The notes beneath the pieces were generated by a model. It saw only the letters and a list, made by a program, of their open reading frames with translations. It searched no databases and had not been told where the DNA came from. A stretch of 50,049 nt of DNA from an uncultured Pelagibacteraceae bacterium (lineage in GTDB: Bacteria > Pseudomonadota > Alphaproteobacteria > Pelagibacterales > Pelagibacteraceae), in NCBI GenBank assembly GCA_902517495.1, contig CABYCO010000006.1:1-50049 (forward strand), written 5' to 3'. Made by a program: the position numbers and the translations under genes. Shown here piece by piece: positions 1 through 12,744 of this stretch. Position 1 is the stretch's first letter. Every line of letters starts with the position of its first letter.

Positions 1-2
1 TA

Positions 3-443
3 AGAAAAGGTATTGAATATATAATTGAGAATGAAAAAGGAATTAAGTTTGTAATTACAGCAGATGCAGACGGACAACATATAGCAAAGTATTTAAAAAA
101 ATTTTTAGAAAAATCGAAAAAATATTATTGTGTAGTTGGTATAAGAAATTATTTTAATAGAATTTCAGAACATATTGTAAATTTTTTTTCAAAATTATTA
201 TTTAACATTAGCGATCCATTATGTGGTATGAAATTATATAATTTACAAAAAATGAGAAATAAAAGTTTAATTTTTAAATCTAAAAATGATTATTGTGGAA
301 TGTTCTTTTTTCTTGGATATAAAAAGGAAAATGTAGCAAATATTCAAATCAAAGTAAGAAAGAAGAGCAAAGTATCGAGTTATGGTTCAGGTATGTTAGC
401 AAATTTTTCAATAATAAAAAGTTTTATATTAAGCATCTCATGA
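3..443 (+). CDS. Family 2 glycosyltransferase, C-terminal part (5' end outside window)
   Basis: The reading frame is open from the left edge and ends with TGA at 441-443, so only the last ~146 residues are present. The visible part contains the acidic motif DADGQH (nucleotide-sugar/metal site of GT-A fold family 2 enzymes), then a DPLCGMK segment and a KVSSYG stretch near the end, a pattern typical of dolichol-phosphate-mannose-synthase-like glycosyltransferases. It probably moves a sugar onto a lipid carrier or surface glycan in the cytoplasm. Its TGA overlaps the ATG of the following carbamoyltransferase (ATGA, 440-443), so the two are translationally coupled. Substrate cannot be told from sequence. 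Confidence 0.75.
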   Translation, partial: RKGIEYIIENEKGIKFVITADADGQHIAKYLKKFLEKSKKYYCVVGIRNYFNRISEHIVNFFSKLLFNISDPLCGMKLYNLQKMRNKSLIFKSKNDYCGMFFFLGYKKENVANIQIKVRKKSKVSSYGSGMLANFSIIKSFILSIS

Positions 444-2272
444 TAAAAAAAAGGCAAATAATTCTGGGAATAAACTGGGAGCAAAATTCTACTGCAGCAC
501 TTATGATAGATGGTAGAATAGTTGGCTGTTGTAGTGAAGAAAGATTTTCTAGAATTAAAAATGATGAAAGATATCCAAAAAATTCAATAGATTGGCTTTT
601 AAGAACTTACAATGTGAAAGCGTGTGAAATTGATTTTGCTTGCTTTATCTCTAAAGTTTGGACTCCTACTTATGCTCTAATTAGACATTATACAAGTTTT
701 GCGATTGAAGATTATTTAAAAGAACAAAAGGAAATATGGTATCCAAGACTTTATAAGAACAAAAAAAATATATCAATTTTAAAAATTTTTGAGAATAAAA
801 TTGATACCAAGCAGTTTCCTGGAAACAAGTTTTGGAAAAAAAATATAAAAAAATTTTTTGGTAAAAATGATCACACATCAAATACACAAATTGAGAAAAT
901 TGGTCAAAATTTAAGAAAAGAAGTTTTAAAAATTCATTTAGGAATTGATGCAAAAAATGTCAGATTTATTGATCACTCTAGTGGACATATTTATTACAGT
1001 TTCTTATCATCTGATAAATTAAAAAAAGGATTGGCTATTAGCGTAGATGCATTTGGTGACTTTATAAATTATAAAGCTGTTATTCTAAATAAAATTAATA
1101 AAAAAGTTTTTTCAAAAGAGGTAACAAAAGGTTCAAATTTTATAATAGCGAGACTATATAGATATGTTACCTTGATATTGGGTTTAAAACCTAACGAGCA
1201 TGAATATAAGGTTATGGGAATGGCTCCCTATTCGAAAGAAATTTACTTTAAAAAGATTTTAGGCAAATTTTTAAAACTTCAAGATGTTAAGGGATTAAAC
1301 TTTATTAATGTTGGAGAATATAAAGATTTATATTTTCACATTAAAAAAATTTTGGACGGTCAAAGATTTGATGCTATTTCAGGAGGCTTACAAGCTTACA
1401 CCGAACATTTAATGATAAAATGGGTGAAAAATTTAATTAAAAAAACAAAAACGTATAATTTATGTTTATCTGGAGGTGTGGCAATGAATGTAAAAAACAA
1501 TTTATGCCTCTCTGAAATTTCAAAAGTAAAGAATGTATTTGTTCCACCTTCACCAGATGACTCATCACAAGCTATGGGTGCTTGCTATGTACAATTTATA
1601 GAAGTTAATAAAAAAAAAATTCCCAAAGCTTTAACTAGTCCATATCTTGGGTATTGTATCAATGATGTAAAAGTAGATAAAATTATTAAAAATTTAAAAA
1701 CCATTGATTATAAAATAATTGATAGCAACATAAACAAAGTCTCAGCAAAACTTTTATCTAAAAATATGGTAATCGCTAGGTGCGTTGGTAGGGCAGAGTT
1801 TGGGGCTAGATCATTAGGTAATAGATCGATATTAAGCAATCCAAGCAATAATGATATAAAAAAAATAATTAACGAAAAGATAAAAAATAGGGATTTTTGG
1901 ATGCCATTTGCATCTTCTGTTATTGACAACTACGCCAAAAAATATTTTGAACTGAATGGTAATTTAGAAAATTATTTTTACATGACAAATTGCGTCCAAA
2001 CTAGACCAGAATATAGAAAAAAACTTGAAGCTGCAATTCATCCCTATGATTTTACTTGTAGACCACAAGTAGTTACAAAAAAGAACAACTCTGAATATTA
2101 TAGTTTAATTAAAAATTTTGGTTCAATAACGAATACATTTGCTGTTTTAAATACTTCATTTAATTTACACGGGTTTCCTCTCGTTAATAATGAGAAAGAT
2201 GCAATTAAAGTTTTCAAAAGAACTAAATTAGATGGATTAATCTTAGGTAAATATTTAGTAGTAAAAAAATAA
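440..2272 (+). CDS. Carbamoyltransferase, NodU/CmcH family
   Basis: The 610-residue product begins with the ASKHA-type ATP-binding fold of carbamoyltransferases (ILGINWEQNSTAALM, then a CSEERFSR motif) and later shows the SGGVAMN and PDDSSQAMGA segments, and a C-terminal domain with GARSLGNRS and a WMPFASSV stretch. Family members use carbamoyl phosphate and ATP to carbamoylate a hydroxyl group of a sugar or antibiotic. Length agrees with the family (~550-620). Its start overlaps the preceding glycosyltransferase by 4 nt, so the likely substrate is a sugar of a surface polysaccharide. The 3' end is only 9 nt from the convergent methyltransferase gene. The exact acceptor is inference. Confidence 0.88.
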   Translation: MIKKRQIILGINWEQNSTAALMIDGRIVGCCSEERFSRIKNDERYPKNSIDWLLRTYNVKACEIDFACFISKVWTPTYALIRHYTSFAIEDYLKEQKEIWYPRLYKNKKNISILKIFENKIDTKQFPGNKFWKKNIKKFFGKNDHTSNTQIEKIGQNLRKEVLKIHLGIDAKNVRFIDHSSGHIYYSFLSSDKLKKGLAISVDAFGDFINYKAVILNKINKKVFSKEVTKGSNFIIARLYRYVTLILGLKPNEHEYKVMGMAPYSKEIYFKKILGKFLKLQDVKGLNFINVGEYKDLYFHIKKILDGQRFDAISGGLQAYTEHLMIKWVKNLIKKTKTYNLCLSGGVAMNVKNNLCLSEISKVKNVFVPPSPDDSSQAMGACYVQFIEVNKKKIPKALTSPYLGYCINDVKVDKIIKNLKTIDYKIIDSNINKVSAKLLSKNMVIARCVGRAEFGARSLGNRSILSNPSNNDIKKIINEKIKNRDFWMPFASSVIDNYAKKYFELNGNLENYFYMTNCVQTRPEYRKKLEAAIHPYDFTCRPQVVTKKNNSEYYSLIKNFGSITNTFAVLNTSFNLHGFPLVNNEKDAIKVFKRTKLDGLILGKYLVVKK

Positions 2273-2281
2273 TTTTTTGCT

Positions 2282-3454
2282 TTATTCTTTGATACCAACA
2301 AAATAATTCATCCCCAGTCCAGAATACCCTTTAAAAATATATTTTGAATTTTTAATAAATTTTTTTAATTGTTTCAAATTTTTAGTTTTAATCAAAATGA
2401 GTAACATCTCAAGTTCATTATGAAAATTATTTATTTTATATGAGAAATAATCAAAATTTATTTTCTTATTTTTTTTTAACTTAGCGACATATTGCTGAGT
2501 TTTGTTCAAGGAATTAAAATTTTTATTTTTATTTTTAAATGATAAATCATTTAGATTAGAATATAGCATATTCAAATTTTTATAATAAAGTTTAGTTTTT
2601 TTATCTGAAAAATTCCCAGTTGATCTAGTGAACCATTTTAAATTTGTAAAATTTATAGACTCATTTGAATATTTTGTCATATTCTTTTTTTTCCATTCCA
2701 TTTCTAAATCATTTACAGAGTTCAATCTTGGATAAATTGAAAACATTGAAATTTTATTTTTTTTAAATATTCTAATAATATATTTTAGATCATATGAATC
2801 TATTTTTGGATTTAAGTAAGTATCAGATATTATCTCATCAACACTTCTTCCAGAAACTTTAGAGGCTCTAGATAGATGTTTTTTAAAAAATTTTTTAGAA
2901 TTTTTATAAATTTCAGCCTCGTTTTTAGATATTGAATAAATCATTAATCTTTGAAGGTTTCTTTGAAAAAAACCAGATATTACTGAAGCTCCTAATAATA
3001 TTATTCCTTTTTTTTTTAAGAAAGATATCATTAATTTAATTCCATCTTTTTTAAGACTTGTATGGTGCAAAACACCATTGCAATTCACTATGTCAAATTT
3101 TTTTTTTGACTTAAATTTGAATATGTCTGAATTAATAAAAATATTTTTTGAACCTTTTCTCTTAAATTTTTGAAATAAATTTTTTGAATATTCGTGAGAT
3201 AACTTATCATATTCTACTAGTGTGCAATTAGAGCCCCATAAGTTATAAATTAAAGTATAAAGACCAGTTCCAGAGCCTAAATCTAAAATACTTTTATTTT
3301 TAAAAATTTCTATAGGCAAATTTAAGCCATACTGTATTAAATTCTTTCTCTCATTTCTGAGTTTATTAATATTTTTTTGATTTAATGATTTTATATACGT
3401 TGATGGATTTTGTTTCTTATATACATAATTAACGTCTAACAAAACATTTTTCAT
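2282..3454 (-). CDS. Class I SAM-dependent methyltransferase
   Basis: A Rossmann-fold methyltransferase of 390 residues. Motif I is LDLGSGTG at about residues 57-64, followed by an acidic residue at the end of the next strand (LVEYD) and an NCNGVLHHT segment corresponding to motif IV. The C-terminal ~200 residues are lysine/asparagine-rich and match no domain I recognise; they may bind the acceptor. The start codon overlaps the stop of the upstream PhyH-like gene (ATGA), so the two form an operon reading away from the rRNA genes. A role in methylating a surface glycan or small metabolite is inferred from its neighbours. Confidence 0.75.
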   Translation of the reverse strand: MKNVLLDVNYVYKKQNPSTYIKSLNQKNINKLRNERKNLIQYGLNLPIEIFKNKSILDLGSGTGLYTLIYNLWGSNCTLVEYDKLSHEYSKNLFQKFKRKGSKNIFINSDIFKFKSKKKFDIVNCNGVLHHTSLKKDGIKLMISFLKKKGIILLGASVISGFFQRNLQRLMIYSISKNEAEIYKNSKKFFKKHLSRASKVSGRSVDEIISDTYLNPKIDSYDLKYIIRIFKKNKISMFSIYPRLNSVNDLEMEWKKKNMTKYSNESINFTNLKWFTRSTGNFSDKKTKLYYKNLNMLYSNLNDLSFKNKNKNFNSLNKTQQYVAKLKKNKKINFDYFSYKINNFHNELEMLLILIKTKNLKQLKKFIKNSKYIFKGYSGLGMNYFVGIKE

Positions 3455-4176
3455 ATAAATTGAAATCTATAAATACTAGCAAGACGGATTTTTTTTGAAT
3501 AATTTTGATTAGTCTTATGCAAAACGTTTTCATCAAAAATAGTAAAGTCTAATCTTTGCATATCTATAGAAACTTCCTTATATTTTTTAATAAGATGTTT
3601 GATATTTTTAGGTACCTGACTATTAACAAACTTTTTTCCTTTTTTTATATTTATAGTGTTTTTTAAAAAGCCTTCTTTATTGCTACCTTTTAAAATACTC
3701 ATCGTTCCATTTTTTTTATTACAATTAGAAAGTAGTGGAAATTGTATGTGTATAGTTTTTTTTGATTTATAATATGGCTTTTCTTGATGCCATTTATAAG
3801 AGGTTCTATTTGAATTATTTAATCCAATAGCCATTCCAGAATTAATAAGTTTCACTTTTTTTCTAAATTTATTCTTTAAAAATTTTAAAAAAAAATCAGA
3901 AAATTTTAAATACTTTTTATGTTTTGTATATGATTGAAAAGCTAAATATAACTCATCGTAATTTTTATTTTTTTCAGCTTCTAATATTTTTTTTGAATAA
4001 TTAGATCTATTTATGTTTGATTTTAGTTTTTTTGAATAGATTGAAAAGAATAGATTTTCTAATTCATTTTGCTGCTTTAAAGGTATTTTCTTTTTAACAA
4101 TGTAAAAACCATTATTATGGTAATTTTCCACAAATTTATTTTTTTTTTGGTTCATGTAAGTGTTAAAAATTATCAA
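3451..4176 (-). CDS. PhyH-like Fe(II)/2-oxoglutarate dioxygenase
   Basis: A 241-residue protein with the facial triad of non-haem iron dioxygenases: H130 and E132 in WHQE, the distal H220 in VLHKT, and R231 as the probable 2-oxoglutarate-binding arginine. The spacing and the GTMSILKGS segment fit the phytanoyl-CoA dioxygenase (PhyH) superfamily; HxE instead of HxD is a tolerated variant. It lies directly downstream of 23S rRNA on the same strand and overlaps the methyltransferase gene by 4 nt. A second in-frame ATG at residue 8 (4155) could be the true start. The substrate is unknown; hydroxylation of a sugar, lipid or amino acid would fit. Confidence 0.7.
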   Translation of the reverse strand: MIIFNTYMNQKKNKFVENYHNNGFYIVKKKIPLKQQNELENLFFSIYSKKLKSNINRSNYSKKILEAEKNKNYDELYLAFQSYTKHKKYLKFSDFFLKFLKNKFRKKVKLINSGMAIGLNNSNRTSYKWHQEKPYYKSKKTIHIQFPLLSNCNKKNGTMSILKGSNKEGFLKNTINIKKGKKFVNSQVPKNIKHLIKKYKEVSIDMQRLDFTIFDENVLHKTNQNYSKKIRLASIYRFQFI

Positions 4177-4208
4177 ATTAAATTTTAAAAATGCAATATC
4201 ATATTAAA

Positions 4209-4224
4209 AATTTTTTTCAGTGCA

Positions 4225-4234
<10 letters not shown>
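4209..4234 (-). other. Pre-23S processing stem, 3' arm
   Basis: This 26-nt segment at the 3' end of 23S is the reverse complement of 6971-6996 with one A-A mismatch (4219/6986). The two arms bring the ends of 23S together, as the RNase III processing stem does in other bacteria. Confidence 0.85.
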
Positions 4235-6970
<2,736 letters not shown>

Positions 6971-6978
<8 letters not shown>

Positions 6979-6996
6979 TATGCACAGAAAAAAATT
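6971..6996 (-). other. Pre-23S processing stem, 5' arm
   Basis: Partner of 4209-4234; 25 of 26 positions pair. The inner 15 bp (6971-6985 with 4220-4234) is perfect and includes the mature 23S 5' end. Confidence 0.85.
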
Positions 6997-7127
6997 CTGT
7001 GTTGAATCAAATTTTTTTAATATTCATCTATTCGAATATTAATTGATTGTTCAAATCTTCGAACAATCGGATATAGATATTGATAATAATTATAAAATAT
7101 TCACAAATAAAATAGCTAAGTGCTTCT

Positions 7128-7203
7128 TGGTGGAGGATAGCGGGATCGAACCGCTGACCTCCTGAATGCAAATCAGGCGCTCTCCCAGCTGAGCTAATCC
7201 CCC
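7128..7203 (-). tRNA. tRNA-Ala (anticodon UGC)
   Basis: The minus strand gives a 76-nt cloverleaf beginning GGGGGATTAGCTC and ending with an encoded CCA (complement 7128-7130). The anticodon loop holds TGC, and the T loop is GGTTCGATCC. It sits between tRNA-Ile and 23S, the usual position in rRNA operon spacers. Confidence 0.97.
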
Positions 7204-7209
7204 AGTTTT

Positions 7210-7286
7210 TGGTGGGCCGAGAAAGACTCGAACTTTCGACCCCACCCTTATCAAGGGTGTGCTCTAACCAACTGAGCTACCGGCCC
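7210..7286 (-). tRNA. tRNA-Ile (anticodon GAU)
   Basis: A 77-nt cloverleaf on the minus strand: acceptor GGGCCGG pairs with TCGGCCC (one G-U), the anticodon loop contains GAT, the T loop is GTTCGAGTC, and CCA is encoded. It is 6 nt upstream of tRNA-Ala in the 16S-23S spacer. Confidence 0.97.
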
Positions 7287-7310
7287 CTTTATGCAAAAAG
7301 GAGAAACACA

Positions 7311-7336
7311 ATTTTAAAAAGAGAAATGAGGACGGT
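7311..7336 (-). other. Pre-16S processing stem, 3' arm
   Basis: This 26-nt stretch pairs with 8955-8980 with only three non-Watson-Crick positions, two of which can be G-U. The core GGACGGT/ACCGTCC is perfect. It lies between 16S and tRNA-Ile, as expected for the RNase III stem that excises pre-16S. Confidence 0.8.
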
Positions 7337-7391
7337 CAACATTAACCTGTTATATTATTTAGATTAAGAAATAATCCTTAATCATCCTTAG

Positions 7392-8865
<1,474 letters not shown>

Positions 8866-8954
8866 TAAAAACGGCGCACACTAGCTTCTATATAAATACT
8901 AAGAATAATATTTATATAATGTTGAAGTGTGTACGACAAATTTTGGTAACCTTA

Positions 8955-8980
8955 ACCGTCCACACTTCTCTTCTTAAAAT
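8955..8980 (-). other. Pre-16S processing stem, 5' arm
   Basis: Partner of 7311-7336, located 90 nt upstream of the mature 16S 5' end in the leader. Confidence 0.8.
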
Positions 8981-9051
8981 ATTAACAATTCAAATAGCTA
9001 ATTGGACTATAAAGCCCAATAAATAACATTTATTATATGTTGAGTGTGACG

Positions 9052-9079
9052 CTTATATTGCAAATAATTTATAAATCAA
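9052..9079 (-). promoter_or_regulatory. Candidate rRNA operon promoter
   Basis: On the minus strand, TTGATT (9074-9079) and TATAAG (9052-9057) are separated by 16 bp, in the 283-nt gap between 16S and the divergent M23 peptidase gene. The predicted start point is near 9045, giving a leader of roughly 180 nt that contains the pre-16S stem arm. Nothing else gene-like was seen in this gap. Assignment is by consensus similarity only. Confidence 0.4.
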
Positions 9080-9148
9080 GTTTTTAGATAAACAAAAAAT
9101 GTGCTAAAAACTCATATAAATCAGCATTTTTAATCTGTTTAAAAAATT

Positions 9149-10444
9149 GTGTTAACAAAATTTAAAAAAAAAATAAAATCACTTGCTCATTTTGTATGGT
9201 TAATTTTGTTAATTATAATAATAATTTTTGTAACAAATTTTCAGCAAACAAGTAAAAATTCTCAATACGAGAGCCTGAAAAAAACACTCGACAACGTTTA
9301 CTTACAAAAAATATTTGGGAAAATAACCTCTGAATTAGAGGAGAGATATACAGAATTTGAGTATATTGTTAGAGAAGGTGACAATTACGAGAGTATAATT
9401 TATGGGATTAAGATACCACAAAATGAAAAAAATTTATTTCTTGAAACAGTAAAAAAAAATAAAAAAATAAAAATATTAAAACCTAACCAAAAAATCTTTT
9501 TTAAAATTGATAAAAAAAATAATCCCAAGATAGAAAAATTTATAATTGAGATTAATAAAAAAAAAGAAATATATTATGTAAGAGATTTTGAAAAAAATAT
9601 ATTTAATTCAGAAATATTAGAAAAAGAACTTACTAAAGTTATAGCCTATAAAGAAAGCATAATTACTAATAGCTTATATCAATCTGCCTTAAGTCTAAAA
9701 ATCAAACCAAATATTATTATTGAATTTGCAAGGCTATATGGTTTTCAAGTAGATTTTCAAAGAGATATATGGAAAAATGACAGTTTTCAAATTATATATG
9801 AGGAATTCTTAAACAAAGATGGAGCTGTAATTGAAAGTGGCAATATATTATTTGCTAATTTAAATTTACAAAATCAAGATCTTAAACTTTACAGACACGA
9901 GTACGAAAAAAACAAAATTGATTATTTTGATGAGAATGGAAAAAGCATGAGAAAAACCTTAATGAAAACTCCAATAAATGGGGCTAGGTTATCTTCCTCA
10001 TTCGGAAAAAGGAAACACCCTATTTTAGGCTTTACAAAAATGCATACAGGAACTGATTTCGCTGCCCCAACTGGCACACCTATACTTGCATCAGGAGATG
10101 GTTTAGTTGTTAGAGCTCAGTGGTGTGGTGGTGGTGGAAATTGTGTAAAGATAAAACACAACAGAGTTTATCAAACTGTTTACGCACATATGTCAAAGTT
10201 TGGTAGGGGAATAAAGAAAGGTGCTAGAGTTAAACAAGGTCAAATAATCGGGTATGTTGGTTCTACAGGTCTTTCTACTGGTCCACATTTACATTACGAA
10301 GTTATTGAAAATGGAAAAAAAATAAATTCACAAAAGCTTAAACTGCCTTCTGGAAAAATATTAAAGGGTCATCAACGTAAAGTATTTGAAATAAATAAAA
10401 TTAAGATTGATGTTTTAAAATCAGATTTGATATCTAAAATCTAA
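9149..10444 (+). CDS. M23-family peptidoglycan metallopeptidase (membrane-anchored)
   Basis: The 431-residue protein has one N-terminal membrane segment (about residues 12-30), a middle part with an OapA/LysM-like stretch near residues 63-125, and a C-terminal LytM/peptidase M23 domain. The zinc ligands and catalytic histidines are visible: H299-x3-D303, H347 in YAHMS, and HLH (380-382). It should act in the periplasm as a cell-wall DD-endopeptidase or as an amidase activator. The best start is GTG at 9149; there is no ATG upstream in frame and no clear Shine-Dalgarno. It is divergent from the rRNA operon and convergent with the DUF4167 gene, 1 nt away. Confidence 0.9.
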   Translation: MLTKFKKKIKSLAHFVWLILLIIIIIFVTNFQQTSKNSQYESLKKTLDNVYLQKIFGKITSELEERYTEFEYIVREGDNYESIIYGIKIPQNEKNLFLETVKKNKKIKILKPNQKIFFKIDKKNNPKIEKFIIEINKKKEIYYVRDFEKNIFNSEILEKELTKVIAYKESIITNSLYQSALSLKIKPNIIIEFARLYGFQVDFQRDIWKNDSFQIIYEEFLNKDGAVIESGNILFANLNLQNQDLKLYRHEYEKNKIDYFDENGKSMRKTLMKTPINGARLSSSFGKRKHPILGFTKMHTGTDFAAPTGTPILASGDGLVVRAQWCGGGGNCVKIKHNRVYQTVYAHMSKFGRGIKKGARVKQGQIIGYVGSTGLSTGPHLHYEVIENGKKINSQKLKLPSGKILKGHQRKVFEINKIKIDVLKSDLISKI

Positions 10445-10445
10445 T

Positions 10446-10826
10446 TTATTTTGGTGTTGTTTTTTCTGCTTCCTTGTTTTTAGTCTCAAATTTTTCTTGA
10501 TTGCTATTATTAACATCTGGTGCATTTTCATTATCGTTTCTTGAATTTTCTTGAGATGTAAGAATTCTAGAAAAGTGTTCTGAATGCTGTAGGTAATTCT
10601 CAGATAAAATTTTATCCCCATTTGATTGAGCTTCTCTAGCAAGATCATTATATTTCTCGACGAGTTTTGCAGCATTTTGATTATTTTTTCCTGGGTGCCT
10701 TCTTTTAAAAGAAGATCCATTACTAAAATCACCATTAGGCTTATGTCCATTTCCATTTCTTCTAAAGCCCCTATCTCCAATTGGCTTAAACCTACTTCTT
10801 CTATGATTATTTTTGAAATTATTCAT
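10446..10826 (-). CDS. DUF4167 domain protein
   Basis: A 126-residue basic, asparagine- and glycine-rich protein. The central segment (NAAKLVEKYNDLAREAQSNG, then ENYLQHSEHFSRIL) is the hallmark of DUF4167, an alphaproteobacterial family of unknown function that usually follows prmC. The N-terminal ~45 residues are Arg/Asn-rich and look disordered and possibly RNA-binding; the C-terminal ~35 residues are Asn/Glu-rich and low complexity. Its ATG overlaps the prmC stop by one base (TAATG). Conserved linkage to prmC-prfA suggests a translation-related job, which is inference. Confidence 0.88.
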   Translation of the reverse strand: MNNFKNNHRRSRFKPIGDRGFRRNGNGHKPNGDFSNGSSFKRRHPGKNNQNAAKLVEKYNDLAREAQSNGDKILSENYLQHSEHFSRILTSQENSRNDNENAPDVNNSNQEKFETKNKEAEKTTPK

Positions 10827-11671
10827 TATTGTAGTTTAGTACTTACTATGCATCTGTCTCTTCCAGATAAATCCTTGGATATTTCATTTATATAAAAGCC
10901 GTTTTCATTTAGTATTTTTTTACAATGATTTTTTTGACTATGTCCTATCTCAAGTATTAATTTTGCGTTTATTTTTAACAATTTTTTACTTTTTATAATT
11001 ACTTTTCTTAAATCCCTAAATCCATCAAAACCTCCAGATAATGCTAGCATAGGTTCATGGAATTTAATATCATCATCTAATCTGTTTAATTCAATACTAT
11101 TTATGTATGGTGGATTAGATATAATTAAATCATAGTTATAAGATTTATATTTGTCAATATCGATATTAATAAAATTAATTTTATTTTCCAATTGATGTAA
11201 TTTTGCATTAGTTTTTGCAACATTTATTGCATTTTTAGATATATCTATTGCTGTTGCAATACATTTTGGTCTATCTTTTAACAGAGAAACAACAATGCAT
11301 CCTGACCCTGTTCCAACATCTAAAATTTTTTTTGAGCTCTCTATTGGTAGATATTTTAAAGTTTTCTCTATAACAAGTTCAGTATCTGGCCTAGGTATCA
11401 AAACTGATTTATTAGTTAAGAACTTATGTTTCCAAAAATGTTTATAACCAAGAATATATGCCATTGGCTCTTTTTCAAATCTCCTGAATAAATAGTTTTT
11501 AAATTTTGCTACATCTTTATTTTTTAATTTATTATTGGTGTTTAATAATATTTCTTCTCTATTTTTGTTTGTAACTTTTGATAAAATTAATTCAGTATCT
11601 AAATCTGGATTTTCTATTTTATTTTTTTTTAAAAAATTACTTCCTTTTTTTAAAATTTCACTATAAATCAT
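10826..11671 (-). CDS. prmC: Peptide chain release factor N5-glutamine methyltransferase PrmC (HemK)
   Basis: Methylates the glutamine of the GGQ motif of RF1/RF2 using SAM, in the cytoplasm. The 281-residue sequence has an N-terminal helical substrate-binding domain, SAM motif I DVGTGSGC (about 118-125) and the catalytic NPPY (186-189), followed by GGFDGFRDLR, all typical of PrmC. It lies immediately downstream of prfA, which encodes its substrate, with a 2-nt gap, and overlaps the DUF4167 gene by 1 nt. Confidence 0.95.
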   Translation of the reverse strand: MIYSEILKKGSNFLKKNKIENPDLDTELILSKVTNKNREEILLNTNNKLKNKDVAKFKNYLFRRFEKEPMAYILGYKHFWKHKFLTNKSVLIPRPDTELVIEKTLKYLPIESSKKILDVGTGSGCIVVSLLKDRPKCIATAIDISKNAINVAKTNAKLHQLENKINFINIDIDKYKSYNYDLIISNPPYINSIELNRLDDDIKFHEPMLALSGGFDGFRDLRKVIIKSKKLLKINAKLILEIGHSQKNHCKKILNENGFYINEISKDLSGRDRCIVSTKLQ

Positions 11672-11673
11672 TT

Positions 11674-12744
11674 TTATATACTACTAAGTTCATTTTCTTG
11701 TGCTTGAATAACCAAATTTTCTATCATCTCGTCAAATATTTCTCCTTCCATAAATTCAGATAATTTATGCAAAGTTAAATTAATTCTATGATCTGTGACT
11801 CTTCCTTGAGGAAAATTATACGTTCTAATTCTTTCTGATCTGTCGCCGGTGCCTATTTTACTTTTTCTGTCTTTAGATCTTTCTTCATCTCTTTTTTGTC
11901 TTTCTAATTCATAAATTCTCGATCTAAGAATTTTTAAACCTTTTTCTTTATTTCTTATTTGTGATTTTTCGTCTTGCTGGCTGACAACTATTCCTGTTGG
12001 AATATGAGTAATCCTTACGGCAGAGTCTGTTGTGTTTACACTTTGGCCACCAGGACCGCTACTTCTAAATACATCAATTCTCAAATCTTTATCTTCAATT
12101 TTTACATCAACTTCCTCTGCTTCTGGCATTACTGCGACTGTAGCAGCAGAAGTGTGAACTCTTCCTTGAGTTTCGGTATCTGGGACTCTTTGAACTCGAT
12201 GAACACCACTTTCATATTTTAACGAAGAGTAAATATTTTTACCTTTTATTGATGCAATAACTTCTTTTAATCCTCCGGCATCACTTTTAGAAATCGATAT
12301 TACCTCTAGTAACCATTTTTTTTTATTACTTACTTTTTCGTACATCTTAAATAGGTCTGAAGCAAATAAACTCGCTTCTAGCCCTCCTGTTCCAGCTCTT
12401 ATTTCAATCATTGCATTTTTTGTATCAGCTTCATCTTTTGGTAACAAAAATAGTTTTATTTTTTTTTCGTTACTATCATTATTTTTTTCAAGTTCATTTA
12501 ATTCACTTGTAGCTAGGTCTTTTATCTCTTTATCTGAATCATTATCGTTGATTAATTTTTCTAATTCTTCTTTATTTTTTTGAAAATTAAAGTACGAGAT
12601 AGCTTCTTTAATAATATCATTTAAGTCTGAGTATTCCTTGGACTTTTCTGCAAATGTTTTCTTATCAATCTCTTCAGATGAAAGTTCTTTTTCTAATTTG
12701 GAATGCTTTGCAATTAAGTCATGAACTTTTGATATAGGTAACAT
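11674..12744 (-). CDS. prfA: Peptide chain release factor 1
   Basis: RF1 reads UAA and UAG in the ribosomal A site and triggers peptide release. The 356-residue protein has the GGQ motif (232-234) within [17 protein letters not shown], the RF1-type [13 protein letters not shown] segment, and a decoding tripeptide at 188-190 that reads PDT where most RF1 proteins have PAT or PVT. Overall it is clearly RF1 and not RF2 (no SPF). It overlaps ispG by 1 nt (TAATG) and is followed by prmC, so release factor and its modifying enzyme are co-expressed. Confidence 0.96.
   Translation of the reverse strand: MLPISKVHDLIAKHSKLEKELSSEEIDKKTFAEKSKEYSDLNDIIKEAISYFNFQKNKEELEKLINDNDSDKEIKDLATSELNELEKNNDSNEKKIKLFLLPKDEADTKNAMIEIRAGTGGLEASLFASDLFKMYEKVSNKKKWLLEVISISKSDAGGLKEVIASIKGKNIYSSLKYESGVHRVQRVPDTETQGRVHTSAATVAVMPEAEEVDVKIEDKDLRIDVFRSSGPGGQSVNTTDSAVRITHIPTGIVVSQQDEKSQIRNKEKGLKILRSRIYELERQKRDEERSKDRKSKIGTGDRSERIRTYNFPQGRVTDHRINLTLHKLSEFMEGEIFDEMIENLVIQAQENELSSI

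Noticed and set aside
4177..4224. Possible 5S rRNA behind 23S
   Set aside because: Only 48 nt before a coding region; far too short and no 5S motifs; none seen in 1-4176 either.
8981..9051. boxA-type antitermination element in the rRNA leader
   Set aside because: No convincing match to the boxA consensus on the minus strand; only a short ATTGG/CCAAT palindrome near 9001-9020.
10421..10780. 119-codon minus-strand ORF
   Set aside because: Different frame over the DUF4167 gene, which has recognisable conserved motifs.
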